DNA from: Kaustia mangrovi
Lineage (GTDB): Bacteria > Pseudomonadota > Alphaproteobacteria > Rhizobiales > Im1
DNA length: 64,000 nucleotides
Direction of reading: 5' to 3'
Assembly: GCF_015482775.1 (NCBI RefSeq)
Contig: NZ_CP058214.1
Span: 2,904,501-2,968,500, forward strand
Position 1 is the first letter of the stretch. Each line of letters begins with the position of its first letter. Below the pieces are notes generated by a model. It had not been told where the DNA came from. It ran no database searches and worked only from the letters and a program-made list of their open reading frames with translations. Position numbers and translations under genes: made by a program. This document shows positions 1 through 9,750 of the stretch, piece by piece.

Positions 1-1
1 G

Positions 2-1006
2 ATGATGTGGAACTGGCTGATGACGTGCCTCGCCTCGGAGGCCACGCTGGTGCTCTTCGACGGCTCGCCCTTCGCCCCCTCCGAGCGCGTCCTGTTCGAC
101 TATGCCGACGCCGTGGGCATGACCCATTTCGGCACCTCGGCGAAATATATCGACGCGGTGAAGAAGACCGGCTGGCGTCCGCGCGACACCCACGATCTGG
201 GCTCGGTCCGCGCCATGATGTCGACCGGCTCGCCGCTGGCGCCGGAGAGCTTCGATTTCGTCTATGACGCGATCAAGCCGGACCTCCACCTCGCCTCGAT
301 CTCCGGCGGCACCGATATCTGCGGCTGCTTCGTGGGCGGCAACCCCTACGAACCCGTCTGGCGCGGCGAGATCCAGGGCCCCATGGCGGGCACCGCCGCC
401 GACGTCTTTTCGCAGGACGGCACGCCGCTGGCGCATGGCAAGGGCGAGCTCGTCTGCACGAAGCCCTTCCCGTCGATGCCCATCGGCTTCTGGAACGATC
501 CGGACGACCGGAAATATCTCGACGCCTATTTCTCGCGCTTCCCCGGCATCTGGTGCCATGGCGACTTCGCGGAATGGACCGACCATGGCGGCATCGTCAT
601 TCACGGGCGGTCCGACGCCACGCTCAATCCGGGCGGCGTGCGGATCGGCACGGCGGAGATCTACGCTCAGGTGGAGCAGATCCATGAGGTGGTCGAGGCG
701 CTCGCCATCGGCCAGGACTGGGACGACGACACCCGCATCGTGCTGTTCGTGCGCCTGCGCGACGGAGTGACGCTCGACGACGACCTCGTCAAGCGCATCA
801 AGACGCAGATCCGCACCGGCGCCTCGCCGCGCCACGTGCCGGCCCGGGTGATCCAGATCGCCGATATTCCCCGCACCAAGTCCGGCAAGATCACCGAGCT
901 CGCCGTGCGCGACGTGGTCCACGGCCGCGAGGTGAAGAACAAGGAGGCGCTCGCCAACCCGGAGGCGCTGGATCTGTTCCAGGACCTGCCCGAGCTTCGG
1001 GAGTAG
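2..1006 (+). CDS. Acetoacetyl-CoA synthetase, C-terminal part (cut by window edge)
   Basis: This is an ANL-superfamily acyl-CoA ligase that activates acetoacetate to acetoacetyl-CoA with ATP in the cytosol, linking ketone bodies or polyhydroxybutyrate breakdown to central metabolism. The reading frame is open from the first bases, and the visible Met-Met-Trp-Asn-Trp lies inside the protein, so the N-terminal half is outside the window. Visible motifs are SGGTDICG (the adenylate-binding region), [15 protein letters not shown] (the hinge and A8 region) and, near the C-terminus, [10 protein letters not shown] with the catalytic lysine. The 334 visible residues are about half of the usual ~650. 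The match to acetoacetate-specific ligases rather than acetyl-CoA synthetase rests on the MMWNW and GGTDICGCF segments. It converges on a DMT transporter, with a palindromic repeat between them. Confidence 0.9.
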   Translation: MMWNWLMTCLASEATLVLFDGSPFAPSERVLFDYADAVGMTHFGTSAKYIDAVKKTGWRPRDTHDLGSVRAMMSTGSPLAPESFDFVYDAIKPDLHLASISGGTDICGCFVGGNPYEPVWRGEIQGPMAGTAADVFSQDGTPLAHGKGELVCTKPFPSMPIGFWNDPDDRKYLDAYFSRFPGIWCHGDFAEWTDHGGIVIHGRSDATLNPGGVRIGTAEIYAQVEQIHEVVEALAIGQDWDDDTRIVLFVRLRDGVTLDDDLVKRIKTQIRTGASPRHVPARVIQIADIPRTKSGKITELAVRDVVHGREVKNKEALANPEALDLFQDLPELRE

Positions 1007-1062
1007 GGCCCGGATTTACGATGTGAGCGGTAGCATCGGCCTGACGTCTTTGGAGTGAGTCT

Positions 1063-1141
1063 GCACCGGTCCGCTCCCCCACCCGGCCACCCACGGAAGT
1101 ATCATCTCATGGGTGGCCGGGTGGGGGAGCTCAGCCGGTGC
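1063..1141. repeat. Palindromic intergenic repeat, family A copy 1
   Basis: A long inverted repeat fills the gap between two convergent genes. The left arm (1063-1093) contains CGCTCCCCCACCCGGCC. The right arm (1110-1141) is its reverse complement apart from a small insertion near the outer end. The loop is about 16 bases. The same arms recur near 39.2, 41.6, 48.5 and 58.3 kb, always between genes. A stable RNA hairpin is expected from either strand, so it could also end both converging transcripts, although no T-run follows. Confidence 0.85.
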
Positions 1142-1179
1142 CGCTTTAAGAGCAAGGACACCCGGCTTCGGCCCGGGTC

Positions 1180-2085
1180 TCAGGCAGCCCGTTTCTTGAT
1201 CTGGCGCTCGCGATAGAGCAGGTAGAGCCCGCTTGAGACCACGAGCAGGCCGCCGGCGACCGTCCACAGGTCCGGCAGGTCGCCGAAGACGGCATAGCCG
1301 ATGATGACCATCCAGATGATCTGGCTGTAGACGAAGGGGGCGAGCACCGGGGCCGGGGCGAGCTTGTGGGCGACGATCAGGAACTGGTGGCCGACCGCGC
1401 CGAACAGGCCGAATGTGCACATGATGGCGAGCAGCCAGCCGGTCGGCATCTCCCACGAGCCCGGCACGGCAGGGGTGACGGCGACCGCGCCGACAAGGGC
1501 CGTGTAGAACAGCGTCGTCTCCGAGCTGTCATAGGCCGCCGCCTTGCGCGTGGCGATCTGGTAGAGCGCGGTGGACAGCGCCGCGCCGAGCGAGAGGAAG
1601 GCCGCCCAGTGGAAGCCCTCCGCGCCCGGCCGGATGATAATCATCACGCCCACGAAGCCGATGACGACCGCGAGCCAGCGGCGCGGGCCCACCTGTTCGC
1701 CCAGAAGCGGCACGGACAGCGCGCAGACCCACAAGGGGTTGGAGAACATGATCGACGATGTCTCCGCGAGCTGCAGATAGCGCACGGCGGTGAAGTTGAG
1801 GAGCGTGCCGCCCACCAGCAGCAGCCCGCGCACGATCTGGAGCGGGAGGTTGCGCGCGCGCATCTGGGAGAGCGTGCCCGTCGACCACAGGAAGACGAGC
1901 GAATAGACCACCGCGAAGGCGTAGCGGGCGAAGACGATGAGCGGCGTCTCGAACCAGGCGGAGAGATATTTTGCCGTGGCGTCCAGGCAGGCGAACAGGG
2001 CGAAGGCGGCGACCATGAGGAGGATGCCGCGCAAACGGGCCGCGCTCTCGCCAGCGTCGTCGAGCGAGGCTCGTGTCGAACTCAT
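1180..2085 (-). CDS. DMT superfamily (EamA) transporter
   Basis: This is an inner-membrane permease of the drug/metabolite transporter superfamily, with about ten hydrophobic helices arranged as two EamA repeats (roughly residues 20-150 and 165-295). Substrate is unknown; the family exports amino acids, nucleobases and other small metabolites. The segment PAPVLAPFVYSQIIW and the ending GLYLLYRERQ are typical. I chose the Met at 2085, just ahead of the first hydrophobic stretch. An in-frame Met at 2133 would add 16 polar residues, and neither start has a convincing ribosome-binding site. It is monocistronic and faces the acetoacetyl-CoA synthetase gene. Confidence 0.85.
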   Translation of the reverse strand: MSSTRASLDDAGESAARLRGILLMVAAFALFACLDATAKYLSAWFETPLIVFARYAFAVVYSLVFLWSTGTLSQMRARNLPLQIVRGLLLVGGTLLNFTAVRYLQLAETSSIMFSNPLWVCALSVPLLGEQVGPRRWLAVVIGFVGVMIIIRPGAEGFHWAAFLSLGAALSTALYQIATRKAAAYDSSETTLFYTALVGAVAVTPAVPGSWEMPTGWLLAIMCTFGLFGAVGHQFLIVAHKLAPAPVLAPFVYSQIIWMVIIGYAVFGDLPDLWTVAGGLLVVSSGLYLLYRERQIKKRAA

Positions 2086-2243
2086 GCCGCGTATCCGGAT
2101 GTCTGCCCCTCGGCACTCATGGGCGCTCATCATACCAGCGGCCGGCCTTGCGACCTATGCATTCTCGGCAGTGGCGCGCTGCGTGTGATGCAGGCGGGCG
2201 GGTCGCGGGCCGGTGCCGGTCCGATCGGACGGCGCGCGGCGCC

Positions 2244-3425
2244 CTAGTGATAGGGATCGGCAGCGTCGCGCAGACCGTCGCCGAGGAAGTTGAAGGCGAG
2301 GATGACGAGGATCACGGGCACCATGGGCGCGATGATCCAGGGATAGAATTCGAGCGCGGCGAGGTTCTGGGCCTCGTTCAGCAGCACGCCCCAGCTCGTG
2401 ATCGGCGGACGCAGGCCCAGCCCCAGGAAGGAGAGCGCCGTCTCGCCCAGGATCATGGCGGGGACGGACAGCGTGGCGCTGGCGATCAGGTGGCTCATGA
2501 AGTTGGGCAGCAGATGCCGGCCGATGACGCGCCCGGGCTTGGCGCCCATCAGGACCGCGGCGGTGGCGAAGTCCTCTTCTCTCAGCGCGAGCAGCTTGGA
2601 GCGCACCGCGCGCGCAAGCCCCGGCCAGTCGAGCAGCCCCAGGATGATCGTGATGCCGAAATAGATGAGGATCGGCGACCAGGTCACCGGCAGCGCCGCC
2701 GACAGGGCGAGCCAGAGCGGCAGCTCCGGAAGCGAGCGCAGGATCTCGATCATGCGCTGGACGATCGAGTCCACCCATCCGCCGTAATAGCCGGCAAGCC
2801 CGCCGAGCGTGATGCCGATGAGGAAGGAGATGGTGATGCCGATCAGCCCGACGGTCAGCGAGATGCGCGTGCCGTAGACGATCCGGCTCAACATGTCGCG
2901 GCCGAGCCGGTCGGCGCCGAGCGGGTAGAAGACGCCGCCCTCGGCCGGGCAGACGAGATGGACGTCCCAGTCGAACAGGCCCCAGAACCGGTATGTGTCG
3001 CCGCGGCAGAAGACGCGCAGCGGATAGACCTGCTCGCGGTCGACCGAATAGTCCCATCGGAAGGTCTTCAGATTGGCCTCCGCCTTGTAGCCATAGACGA
3101 AGGGGCCGACGAACTCGCCCTCGTGGAACAGGTGGATGGCCTGCGGCGGGGCGTAGAGATAGTTGGCGTTGCGCGTGTCCTTGTTGTAGGGCGCGATGAT
3201 CTCGGTGAACGGGATGGTCGCGTAGATGAGGAGGAGGAACAGCCCGGATACCACCGCCAGCCGGTGGCGCCTGAGCTTCCACCACATCATGCGCCAGCCG
3301 GAGGCGAGATAGACGCGTTCCTGCTCCGCCGTCAGCGCGGCGCTCGCCTTCGGGTCGAAGGGCGCGTCGTCGACGAAATGGTCGAGCGGCCTGTCGCCGC
3401 CGGGCGCGGTCGGTCCGGAGGTCAT
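2244..3425 (-). CDS. Oligopeptide-type ABC transporter permease (DppC/OppC-like)
   Basis: This is the second transmembrane subunit of a peptide/nickel-family ABC importer. The N-terminal cytosolic part precedes the first membrane helix (about 58-76). The characteristic binding-protein-dependent permease core follows from about residue 195, including a long EAA-type loop (DFATAAVLMGAKPGRVIGRHLLPN) that contacts the ATPase. The 393-residue length exceeds the usual ~300 because about 100 extra residues lie between helix 1 and helix 2, probably on the periplasmic side. Its start overlaps the end of the DppB-like gene by the ATGA pattern, so translation is probably coupled. It is the last gene of a five-gene operon reading toward lower coordinates. 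Confidence 0.9.
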   Translation of the reverse strand: MTSGPTAPGGDRPLDHFVDDAPFDPKASAALTAEQERVYLASGWRMMWWKLRRHRLAVVSGLFLLLIYATIPFTEIIAPYNKDTRNANYLYAPPQAIHLFHEGEFVGPFVYGYKAEANLKTFRWDYSVDREQVYPLRVFCRGDTYRFWGLFDWDVHLVCPAEGGVFYPLGADRLGRDMLSRIVYGTRISLTVGLIGITISFLIGITLGGLAGYYGGWVDSIVQRMIEILRSLPELPLWLALSAALPVTWSPILIYFGITIILGLLDWPGLARAVRSKLLALREEDFATAAVLMGAKPGRVIGRHLLPNFMSHLIASATLSVPAMILGETALSFLGLGLRPPITSWGVLLNEAQNLAALEFYPWIIAPMVPVILVILAFNFLGDGLRDAADPYH

Positions 3426-4447
3426 CGCGCGGCCTCCCCGTCAAGGCGTATGCGTGGGTCGAGCACGGCCAGCAATATGTCGGAGATCAGCATGCCGACC
3501 AGCGTGAGCATGGTTACGAACAGCAGGATGAACCCCGCCAGATACTGGTCCTGGCTGGCGAGCGCGTCGAGCAGCACGGGCCCGATGGTCGGCAGGTTCA
3601 GGACCACCGACACGATGACCGAGCCTGAGACCATGCTCGGCAGCAGGCTGCCGATATCGGCGACGAAGGGGTTGAGCGCCATGCGCAGGGGATATTTGGC
3701 GAGCAGGCGGCGCTCGCTCAGGCCCTTGGCGCGCGCGGTCACCACATATTGCTTCTGCAGCTCGTCGAGCAGGTTGGCGCGCAGCCGGCGGATCATGGCG
3801 GCCGTCCCGGACGTGCCGATCACGATGACCGGCACGATCAGATGGGCGAGCACGGAACCCGCCTTCCCCATGGTCCACGGCGCGCCGATATAGCGCGGAT
3901 CCATGAGCCCGCCGACGGAGATGCCGAACCAGCGATTGGCGAAATAGAGCAGCGCCAGGCCGAGCAGGAAGTTCGGCGTGGCAAGCCCGATATAGCCGAT
4001 CAGCGTGAAGCCGTAATCGCCGATGCTGTATTGCCGCGTCGCGGAATAGATGCCGATCGGGAAGGCAACGACATAGACGAAGAGCACCACGGCGGCGTTC
4101 AGAACGATGGTGAGCAGCAGCCCGTCGCCGACCACCTCCGACACCGGCCTCTGGTGCTCGAAGGACCAGCCCCAGTTGCCCTGGAGGAGGCCGTTGAAAC
4201 CGTTCGGCCCAGGCCACACGCCGATCCAGATCGCATATTGCTCGAGCCACGGCCGGTCGAGGGCGAACTCCTGGCGCAGGAACTCCAGCTTTGCGAGCCC
4301 CGCCTCCTCGCCGCGCGCCTTCAGCTCCGCGATCTGGTTTGAGAGATAGTCGCCCGGCGGGAGCTGGATGATGATGAAGGTCAGAAGCGAGATGACCAGA
4401 AGGGTCGGCACCATGACCAGCAGACGTTGAACGAGATAGCGCAGCAT
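3422..4447 (-). CDS. Oligopeptide-type ABC transporter permease (DppB/OppB-like)
   Basis: This is the first transmembrane subunit of the same importer. The start MLRYLVQRLLVMVPTLLVIS is the classic DppB beginning, with helix 1 immediately at the N-terminus. Five further helices follow, with the cytosolic coupling loop (VVTARAKGLSERRLLAKYPLRMA). At 341 residues it is of normal size. It lies 16 bases after the binding-protein gene and overlaps the DppC-like gene by four bases, so all components are probably expressed together. Substrate cannot be read from the sequence; peptides, opines, sugars or glycan fragments are all imported by relatives. Confidence 0.92.
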   Translation of the reverse strand: MLRYLVQRLLVMVPTLLVISLLTFIIIQLPPGDYLSNQIAELKARGEEAGLAKLEFLRQEFALDRPWLEQYAIWIGVWPGPNGFNGLLQGNWGWSFEHQRPVSEVVGDGLLLTIVLNAAVVLFVYVVAFPIGIYSATRQYSIGDYGFTLIGYIGLATPNFLLGLALLYFANRWFGISVGGLMDPRYIGAPWTMGKAGSVLAHLIVPVIVIGTSGTAAMIRRLRANLLDELQKQYVVTARAKGLSERRLLAKYPLRMALNPFVADIGSLLPSMVSGSVIVSVVLNLPTIGPVLLDALASQDQYLAGFILLFVTMLTLVGMLISDILLAVLDPRIRLDGEAAR

Positions 4448-4463
4448 GACGGATCCCCGGCCC

Positions 4464-6377
4464 CTACTCGTCCAGCCAGAACTGGTCGGGCCGGTAGATA
4501 CCGAACTGGGCGCCCGGATCCCAGCCGTAGAAGCCCTCTTCGGGCACGTTGTGCAGCGTCCTCGACACCACGACCGGCTGGGGGACCTCCGACACGATGC
4601 CGATGACGAACTGCTCGCGGGTATTGATGGCGAGCATCTCGTCCCAGATATCCTGGCGCTCGGCCCGCGTCTCCGCCCTGAACCAGTCGCGGTAGAGCGC
4701 CATGAGCCGTTCTGCGGCCTCCATGTCCGGCGGCTCCCCCGACTGGCCGCCGGTCTCGTAATACTGCCCCCACATGGGCCAGGCGAGATTGTCCTGGTGA
4801 ACCGGGGCGAGCTCGTCGGGCGCCATGTCCGCCGTCGGGATGCCGTTGTCCCAGCCCGACCAGACCGTCATCATCACGCTGCCCGTATAGGCGCGCTCGC
4901 GCAGCACGTCGCGCTGGGACGGCTTGATCAGCAGCTTGATTCCGATCTCCTGCCAGTCCTCGGTGATGAGCTGGAGGGCGTCGACCTCCTCCAGGTTCTC
5001 GCCCGCGGTCTCCACGATGATCTCCGCCGGCCGGCCGTCGGGCAGGAGGCGGATGCCCCGGCTGTTGCGTTCGGTGAGTCCGAGCCCGTCGAGCAGCGCG
5101 TTGGCGCGCTCGGGGTCGTAGTCGGCCCATCGCCGGGCGTGTTCCCGGTCGAAGAGCGGGCTTTGCGGCAGGACCGTGTTGCCGCGGGCCTCCGCCAGCC
5201 CGAGATAGAGCGTCCGGCTGATCAGGTAGCGGTCGATTCCGAGCGACAGGGCGCGGCGGAAGTCGGCGGACCGGAACAGGCGGCGCCAGACCGGGTCCTT
5301 GTAGTTGAGGTTCGGATAGAGCGCGATCTGGGCGCTCTTCGCACTCGGCCACAGGAGCACGCGGAAGCCGTCGCGCCGCTCGTTCTGCTTGAGGATGGCG
5401 AGGTCGGAAAAGCCGAGGCCCCGCGCCTGGAGCTCGCTCTGGCCGGCGGCCGTCATGGCGGGGATGAGGCGCGCCGCGGCGACATCCATGACCACCTTGT
5501 CGATGAAGGGAAGCTGATGGCCGCCCGCCGTGACCCGGTGGAAATAGGGATTGCGCGCCATGGTGTAGCGGGTCGTGGACAGCTTGGTCGTGTTCATCCA
5601 GGGCTGCAGGGTCGGCTCGTCCGCATTGTCGAAATTGTACATGTTGTCCATGCGGTTATGGAGCGATGCCCAGTTGCGCACCTTCTCGCGCTCGACCATC
5701 TTCGCGATCACCTCCGGATCGCCGTATTTCTCGTGGAACTGCTTGAGATAGTGGGCGGGCCGGTAGATGAAGGGCGGGCGCGCCCGGGCGAGCTCCTGCA
5801 GGAAGGTCGGATTGGGCTTCGACCACGAATAGCGCACGGTGGTCTCGTCCAGCACCTCGAAGACTGGCGGCTCGCCGTCGACGCGCAGGCTGCTCGGTGG
5901 GCCGGTGGGGGTGAGCACGTCGTTGTTGGCCACGTCCTCCCAGTAGTAGCGAAAGTCCTCCGCGGTGAAGGGATGGCCGTCGGACCATTTGTGGCCCTTG
6001 CGCAGGTGAAGGGTGAAGATGCGGCCGTCGGCGATCTCCACGCTCTTCAGGATGTCCGGCTCGAGCTCCAGCTCCGGCGTGTAGCCGACGAGCCGGGCAT
6101 AGCCCCACGCCACGATATAGCGGATCGATTTCGGTTTATCGATGAGGGTGTGGAGCGTTCCGCCCGGCCGGCCGGGCTCGAGCCCCTCCGCCTCGAGATC
6201 GACGACGAGCGGGTCGTCCGGCAGCCGGTCGGCGATCGGCGGCATGGTGCCGTGCTCCACGGCGGAGCGGTACATCGGCGTCTCGATCAGCAGCGGGCGC
6301 TCCGCGGCGCCGGCCTGCCCGAGGGTTGTGGCCAGCGCGAGTGCGGCGAGAGCAAGCATTGCGCGCATCGCCGTCAT
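4464..6377 (-). CDS. ABC transporter substrate-binding protein, family 5
   Basis: This is the periplasmic binding protein of the peptide/nickel importer. A signal peptide (about residues 1-25, ending near AGA-AE) precedes a 610-residue mature protein with SBP_bac_5 features, such as LHLRKGHKWSDGHPFTAEDFRYYWE and the FRRALSLGIDR segment. At 637 residues it is longer than typical DppA (~535), as in the subgroup of large binding proteins paired with an enlarged DppC. The start overlaps the stop of the upstream two-domain ATPase gene (ATGA). Substrate is unknown. The neighbouring glycosyltransferase series makes an oligosaccharide or glycopeptide ligand possible, but that is inference only. Confidence 0.92.
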   Translation of the reverse strand: MTAMRAMLALAALALATTLGQAGAAERPLLIETPMYRSAVEHGTMPPIADRLPDDPLVVDLEAEGLEPGRPGGTLHTLIDKPKSIRYIVAWGYARLVGYTPELELEPDILKSVEIADGRIFTLHLRKGHKWSDGHPFTAEDFRYYWEDVANNDVLTPTGPPSSLRVDGEPPVFEVLDETTVRYSWSKPNPTFLQELARARPPFIYRPAHYLKQFHEKYGDPEVIAKMVEREKVRNWASLHNRMDNMYNFDNADEPTLQPWMNTTKLSTTRYTMARNPYFHRVTAGGHQLPFIDKVVMDVAAARLIPAMTAAGQSELQARGLGFSDLAILKQNERRDGFRVLLWPSAKSAQIALYPNLNYKDPVWRRLFRSADFRRALSLGIDRYLISRTLYLGLAEARGNTVLPQSPLFDREHARRWADYDPERANALLDGLGLTERNSRGIRLLPDGRPAEIIVETAGENLEEVDALQLITEDWQEIGIKLLIKPSQRDVLRERAYTGSVMMTVWSGWDNGIPTADMAPDELAPVHQDNLAWPMWGQYYETGGQSGEPPDMEAAERLMALYRDWFRAETRAERQDIWDEMLAINTREQFVIGIVSEVPQPVVVSRTLHNVPEEGFYGWDPGAQFGIYRPDQFWLDE

Positions 6378-8308
6378 GCCTCCACTCCAAGCCGGCCGGG
6401 CGCGGCCTCGGGCACGTCGCCATGCAGGGCATGGGCCCTGTTGACGAGCACGAAATGGCCCGGCGCGATCTCCACGCGCACGGCATCGTCCGGATCGGCG
6501 AGACGGTAGGGCTCCGGCCAGGCATGGGGATCGGACGACATGCCGCCGGCGAGAAGCGACAGGTCCATCGGCCGGTCGGGATCGGGCTCGGGCACAGCGG
6601 CCAGCAGCGTGCGCGTATAGGGGTGGCGGGCGTCGCTGGAGAAGCGGTCACGCGGCGCCTCCTCAACGATCATGCCGCGGCACATGACGAGGATGCGTTC
6701 GGCGATATAGTCGACCACCGCGAGATTGTGGCTGATGAAGAGATAGGCCAGCCCGAGCTTCTGCTGGAGGTCCTTCAGGAGGTTCAGGATCTGCGCCTGG
6801 ACGGACACGTCGAGGGCGGAGACCGGCTCGTCGCAGATCAGCAGGCGGGGCTTGAGCGCGATGGCCCGTGCGATGCCGATGCGCTGGCGCTGGCCGCCGG
6901 AGAAGGAATGCGGATAGCGGTTGAGGAAACGCGGATCGAGCCCGACGAGCTGCATGAGTTCCTGGGCGAGCGCCTTGCGCGAGCGCGGCGTGCCGATGCC
7001 GTGGATGACGAGCGGCTCGGTCAGGATGTCGAGCACGGTCATGCGCGGGTTGAGCGAGGAGAACGGATCCTGGAAGACAACCTGGACCGCCCGTCGATAG
7101 GCGGCGAGTTCGTCGCCGGCGAACCGGGTGACGTCCTGGAGCTCCTCGCCGAGCCGGAACCGCACGCTGCCCGCGTCGGGCGCGATGGCGTCGACGACGA
7201 TGCGCGAGGTGGTGGTCTTGCCGCAGCCGGACTCGCCGACGAGCCCCACCGATTCGCCATGGTCGATGGAGAAGGTCACGTCGTGCAGCGCCTGCGCCTT
7301 GCGCTGCTCGCCGGTGGAGAACAGCCCGCCCTTGCGCAGGCCGAAGCCCTTGGCCAGGCCCTTCACCTCCAGGAGCGGGTTCTCGCAGGCGCCGGGCGTG
7401 CCGCGGTCGGGGGCGGAGAAATGGCCCTCCGCGATCGGCTCGATCTCGCGCAGCGCCTTGAGGCGCTCGCCGGGCTTCATGTCGAAACGCGGGACGGCGG
7501 CGAGCAGCGCCTTCAGATAGGGGTGGCGGGGGTCGCGGAAGATCGTCTCCTTGGTGCCCGCCTCCACGACGCGGCCGCGATAGAGCACCACCACCTCGTC
7601 GGCGATATTGGCGACGACGCCGAGATCGTGGGTGATAAGCAGAACCGCCATGCCGAGCTCGGCCTGCAGGTCGGCGATCTGCTTGAGGATCTGCGCCTGG
7701 ACGGTGACGTCGAGCGCGGTGGTCGGCTCGTCCGCGATCAGCAGCGCCGGCCGGCAGATGAGCGCCATGGCGATCATGGCGCGCTGGCGCATGCCGCCGG
7801 AGAGCTCGAAGGGATAGGTGTCGAGCCCGCGTTCCGGGTCGGCGAAGCCGACGAGGCCGAGCATGCGGCGTGTGGCCTTGCGCGCCTCCTGCAGCGAGGA
7901 GCCGAGATGGAGCCTGTGCGCCTCGCCGATCTGGTCGCCGATGGTGTGGAGCGGCGACAGCGAGGTCATGGGCTCCTGGAAGATGATCGAGATCCGCCCG
8001 CCGCGAATGTCGCGCATCGCCGCCGACTGGGCGGACAGCGCGGCGAGGTCGGTCTCCCCGCCCTTGGGATCGCGGAAGACGATGGAACCGCTCACGATTC
8101 TCGCGGCCCGGGGAAGGATGCGCAGGATCGTCTGGCTGATGACCGTCTTGCCGGAGCCCGATTCGCCGACGAGCGCCACGGTGCGTCCGTGCGGCACGCG
8201 GAAGGACACGCCGTCGACGGCGCGGATCGGGCCGGCCATGGTGTCGAACTGGACGCTCAGGTCCCGGATACAGAGCAGGGGCCCCTCGGTGGCGGCACTG
8301 CCCGTCAT
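6374..8308 (-). CDS. Two-domain ABC ATPase (DppD-DppF fusion)
   Basis: This is the energising subunit of the peptide-type importer, with both ATPase domains in one 644-residue chain. Domain 1 has Walker A GESGSGKT (48-55), signature LSGGM (169-173) and Walker B LLIADEP (189-195). Domain 2 has Walker A GESGCGKT (358-365), SGGQ (470-473) and LLICDEP (489-495). Each is followed by the peptide-transporter C-terminal extension (RHPY). The frame stays open for 137 codons upstream, but that stretch is Arg-rich antisense-like sequence. The Met at 8308 sits in an ATGA overlap with the upstream gene and begins directly ahead of the first domain, so I chose it. Confidence 0.93.
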   Translation of the reverse strand: MTGSAATEGPLLCIRDLSVQFDTMAGPIRAVDGVSFRVPHGRTVALVGESGSGKTVISQTILRILPRAARIVSGSIVFRDPKGGETDLAALSAQSAAMRDIRGGRISIIFQEPMTSLSPLHTIGDQIGEAHRLHLGSSLQEARKATRRMLGLVGFADPERGLDTYPFELSGGMRQRAMIAMALICRPALLIADEPTTALDVTVQAQILKQIADLQAELGMAVLLITHDLGVVANIADEVVVLYRGRVVEAGTKETIFRDPRHPYLKALLAAVPRFDMKPGERLKALREIEPIAEGHFSAPDRGTPGACENPLLEVKGLAKGFGLRKGGLFSTGEQRKAQALHDVTFSIDHGESVGLVGESGCGKTTTSRIVVDAIAPDAGSVRFRLGEELQDVTRFAGDELAAYRRAVQVVFQDPFSSLNPRMTVLDILTEPLVIHGIGTPRSRKALAQELMQLVGLDPRFLNRYPHSFSGGQRQRIGIARAIALKPRLLICDEPVSALDVSVQAQILNLLKDLQQKLGLAYLFISHNLAVVDYIAERILVMCRGMIVEEAPRDRFSSDARHPYTRTLLAAVPEPDPDRPMDLSLLAGGMSSDPHAWPEPYRLADPDDAVRVEIAPGHFVLVNRAHALHGDVPEAAPGRLGVEA

Positions 8309-8910
8309 CGCTTCGAGGCTCCATTCGTTGCGGTGGGGCGGTCCGCTGCGGCTTCGTGGCGCATGCCCGGCCAGAGTCCGAGCTCGTTGGCATTGTGGAG
8401 CGTGGCCGCCGACATCTCCGCGCCGTTCTCCGTGGCGCTCGCGAGCGCGCGGGCGGCGGCCGGTTCGAAGGCCGGGTGCTCGCTCTCCAGGACCAGGGCG
8501 GTCGCCCCGTCGCGCATGACGAGCTCCTGCCAGCCCCTGCGGCCGTCGCGGCGGGTGGAATAGTGCGCGAGCCTCACCGCGGTCAGGTCGCGCCAGTCGA
8601 GGCGCTTTGCGAAGAATCCTCGGCGCTCGATGCCCTCCTCGTCGATCACGACGGGCCATCCGTGGCGGATGACGGCGCGTGCGCCATAAAGGGCGAATAT
8701 CGCCGCGCCCGCGCCACACGCCGCGATGGCCCAGAGGGGAAGCGGGGCCGCAACGGCCAGGACGGCAAGCGCGCCGATCCCTGTGGCCGTCCGCGCAAGC
8801 GCCGCCAGTATCAGGCTTGCAGGGGAGCGGAACCCCTGTTCAGCTCTCGTCGGTCTCAAGGACATGCCGGTCATCGCAACGGCAGCCCGGCCCCCTCGTA
8901 GTTGGGACAT
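8305..8910 (-). CDS. Membrane protein with a PH-like domain, function unknown
   Basis: Two hydrophobic segments (about residues 30-50 and 55-75) are followed by a soluble region with the pattern of bacterial PH-like domains: VVIDEEGIERRGFFAKRLDWRDLTAVRL. No enzyme motif is visible. A good ribosome-binding site (AAGGACGGGGGAG) precedes the Met at 8910; later Mets at 8874 and 8865 are possible. The stop overlaps the start of the ABC ATPase by the ATGA pattern, so it is the first gene of the importer operon, an unusual position for such a protein. A role in assembly or regulation of the transporter is conceivable but not shown. Confidence 0.7.
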   Translation of the reverse strand: MSQLRGGRAAVAMTGMSLRPTRAEQGFRSPASLILAALARTATGIGALAVLAVAAPLPLWAIAACGAGAAIFALYGARAVIRHGWPVVIDEEGIERRGFFAKRLDWRDLTAVRLAHYSTRRDGRRGWQELVMRDGATALVLESEHPAFEPAAARALASATENGAEMSAATLHNANELGLWPGMRHEAAADRPTATNGASKR

Positions 8911-8973
8911 GCCTCCCCCGTCCTTGGCTCCCTCTCGGCCAATGCCGCCCCCTTTCTCCTATAGCGGGCATGC

Positions 8974-9750
8974 TCACCCCTTGAAAAGGGATTTTGCAGT
9001 CAGCCATGTGACAGCGGGGTGGTCGTGGGTGCGTGCGAGGAGCGCGCCGATCAGCGTCCAGCCGGCCTCGTCATGGACCAGATGATGGGTGAGGAGCCCG
9101 ATGGGGGCGGCTTCGGGGCCGGCGCCGAGGCGCCGTTGCGCGAGGATAGCGGCGAGCTCGTCGATCACACGGGCCCCGTCGCGCGTTCCGCGGCCGCCGC
9201 GCCAGTCGACCGGATCGAGATGGACATTGCGCTCCGCGAGCACATCCGACAGTGCGGCGAAGCGCGGCGATCCCATGGTCGACACGCCGGTGAGGCCGAG
9301 GGCCGGCAGGCGCGGCGCCAGGTCCTCCCGCATGCGGTTCCAGGGCGGCACGAGCACGGGCAGGACCAGCGGTCCGAAGAGCGCCGCCAGGCGCTCGCGA
9401 CCCCGGGCGAGCTCGTCCTCGATGGCGGAGAGCGGGCGGTGCGGGCCGAGCTCCTGCTTCTTCTCCGACGCCGGTGCGTGGTTGGCATGGGCCCAGCCAT
9501 GCTGGGCGACGGCGATGCCGGGGCCTGTATCCGCGAGCCGGTCGGCAAGGGCGGGCTCGGCCTCCGCCGGGATCGTCGCGAGCAGGACGGGAACGCCGGT
9601 TCGCGCCGACAGGTCGAGAAGGCGGTCCAGCGCCGGGGTGACGCGGGCCGCGTCGTCGTCGCGCCACCACAGGCGCGCGCGCAGCCCCGCCTCCTGCCAG
9701 CGGTCCAGCTCGTCTGAAAGCGTCTGCCAGTGGGGGCCGTGTCCGCTCAT
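8974..9750 (-). CDS. Polysaccharide deacetylase-like protein
   Basis: This is a 258-residue protein of the carbohydrate esterase 4 / glycoside hydrolase-deacetylase fold, without a signal peptide, so probably cytosolic. The WWRDDDA segment (28-34) supplies candidate metal-binding aspartates. QHGWAHANH (83-91) supplies histidines of the NodB-type metal site, and LLTHHLVHD near residue 220 resembles the final motif. It overlaps the preceding glycosyltransferase (ATGA), which places it in the glycan gene series. It is likely to remove acyl groups from a lipid-linked sugar or precursor, but the substrate is inferred only from its neighbours. Confidence 0.75.
   Translation of the reverse strand: MSGHGPHWQTLSDELDRWQEAGLRARLWWRDDDAARVTPALDRLLDLSARTGVPVLLATIPAEAEPALADRLADTGPGIAVAQHGWAHANHAPASEKKQELGPHRPLSAIEDELARGRERLAALFGPLVLPVLVPPWNRMREDLAPRLPALGLTGVSTMGSPRFAALSDVLAERNVHLDPVDWRGGRGTRDGARVIDELAAILAQRRLGAGPEAAPIGLLTHHLVHDEAGWTLIGALLARTHDHPAVTWLTAKSLFKG

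Noticed and set aside
8309-8719. N-terminal extension of the two-domain ABC ATPase by 137 residues
   Set aside because: It is Arg/Pro-rich and overlaps the PH-like membrane gene in another frame. The ATGA junction at 8305-8308 gives the proper start.
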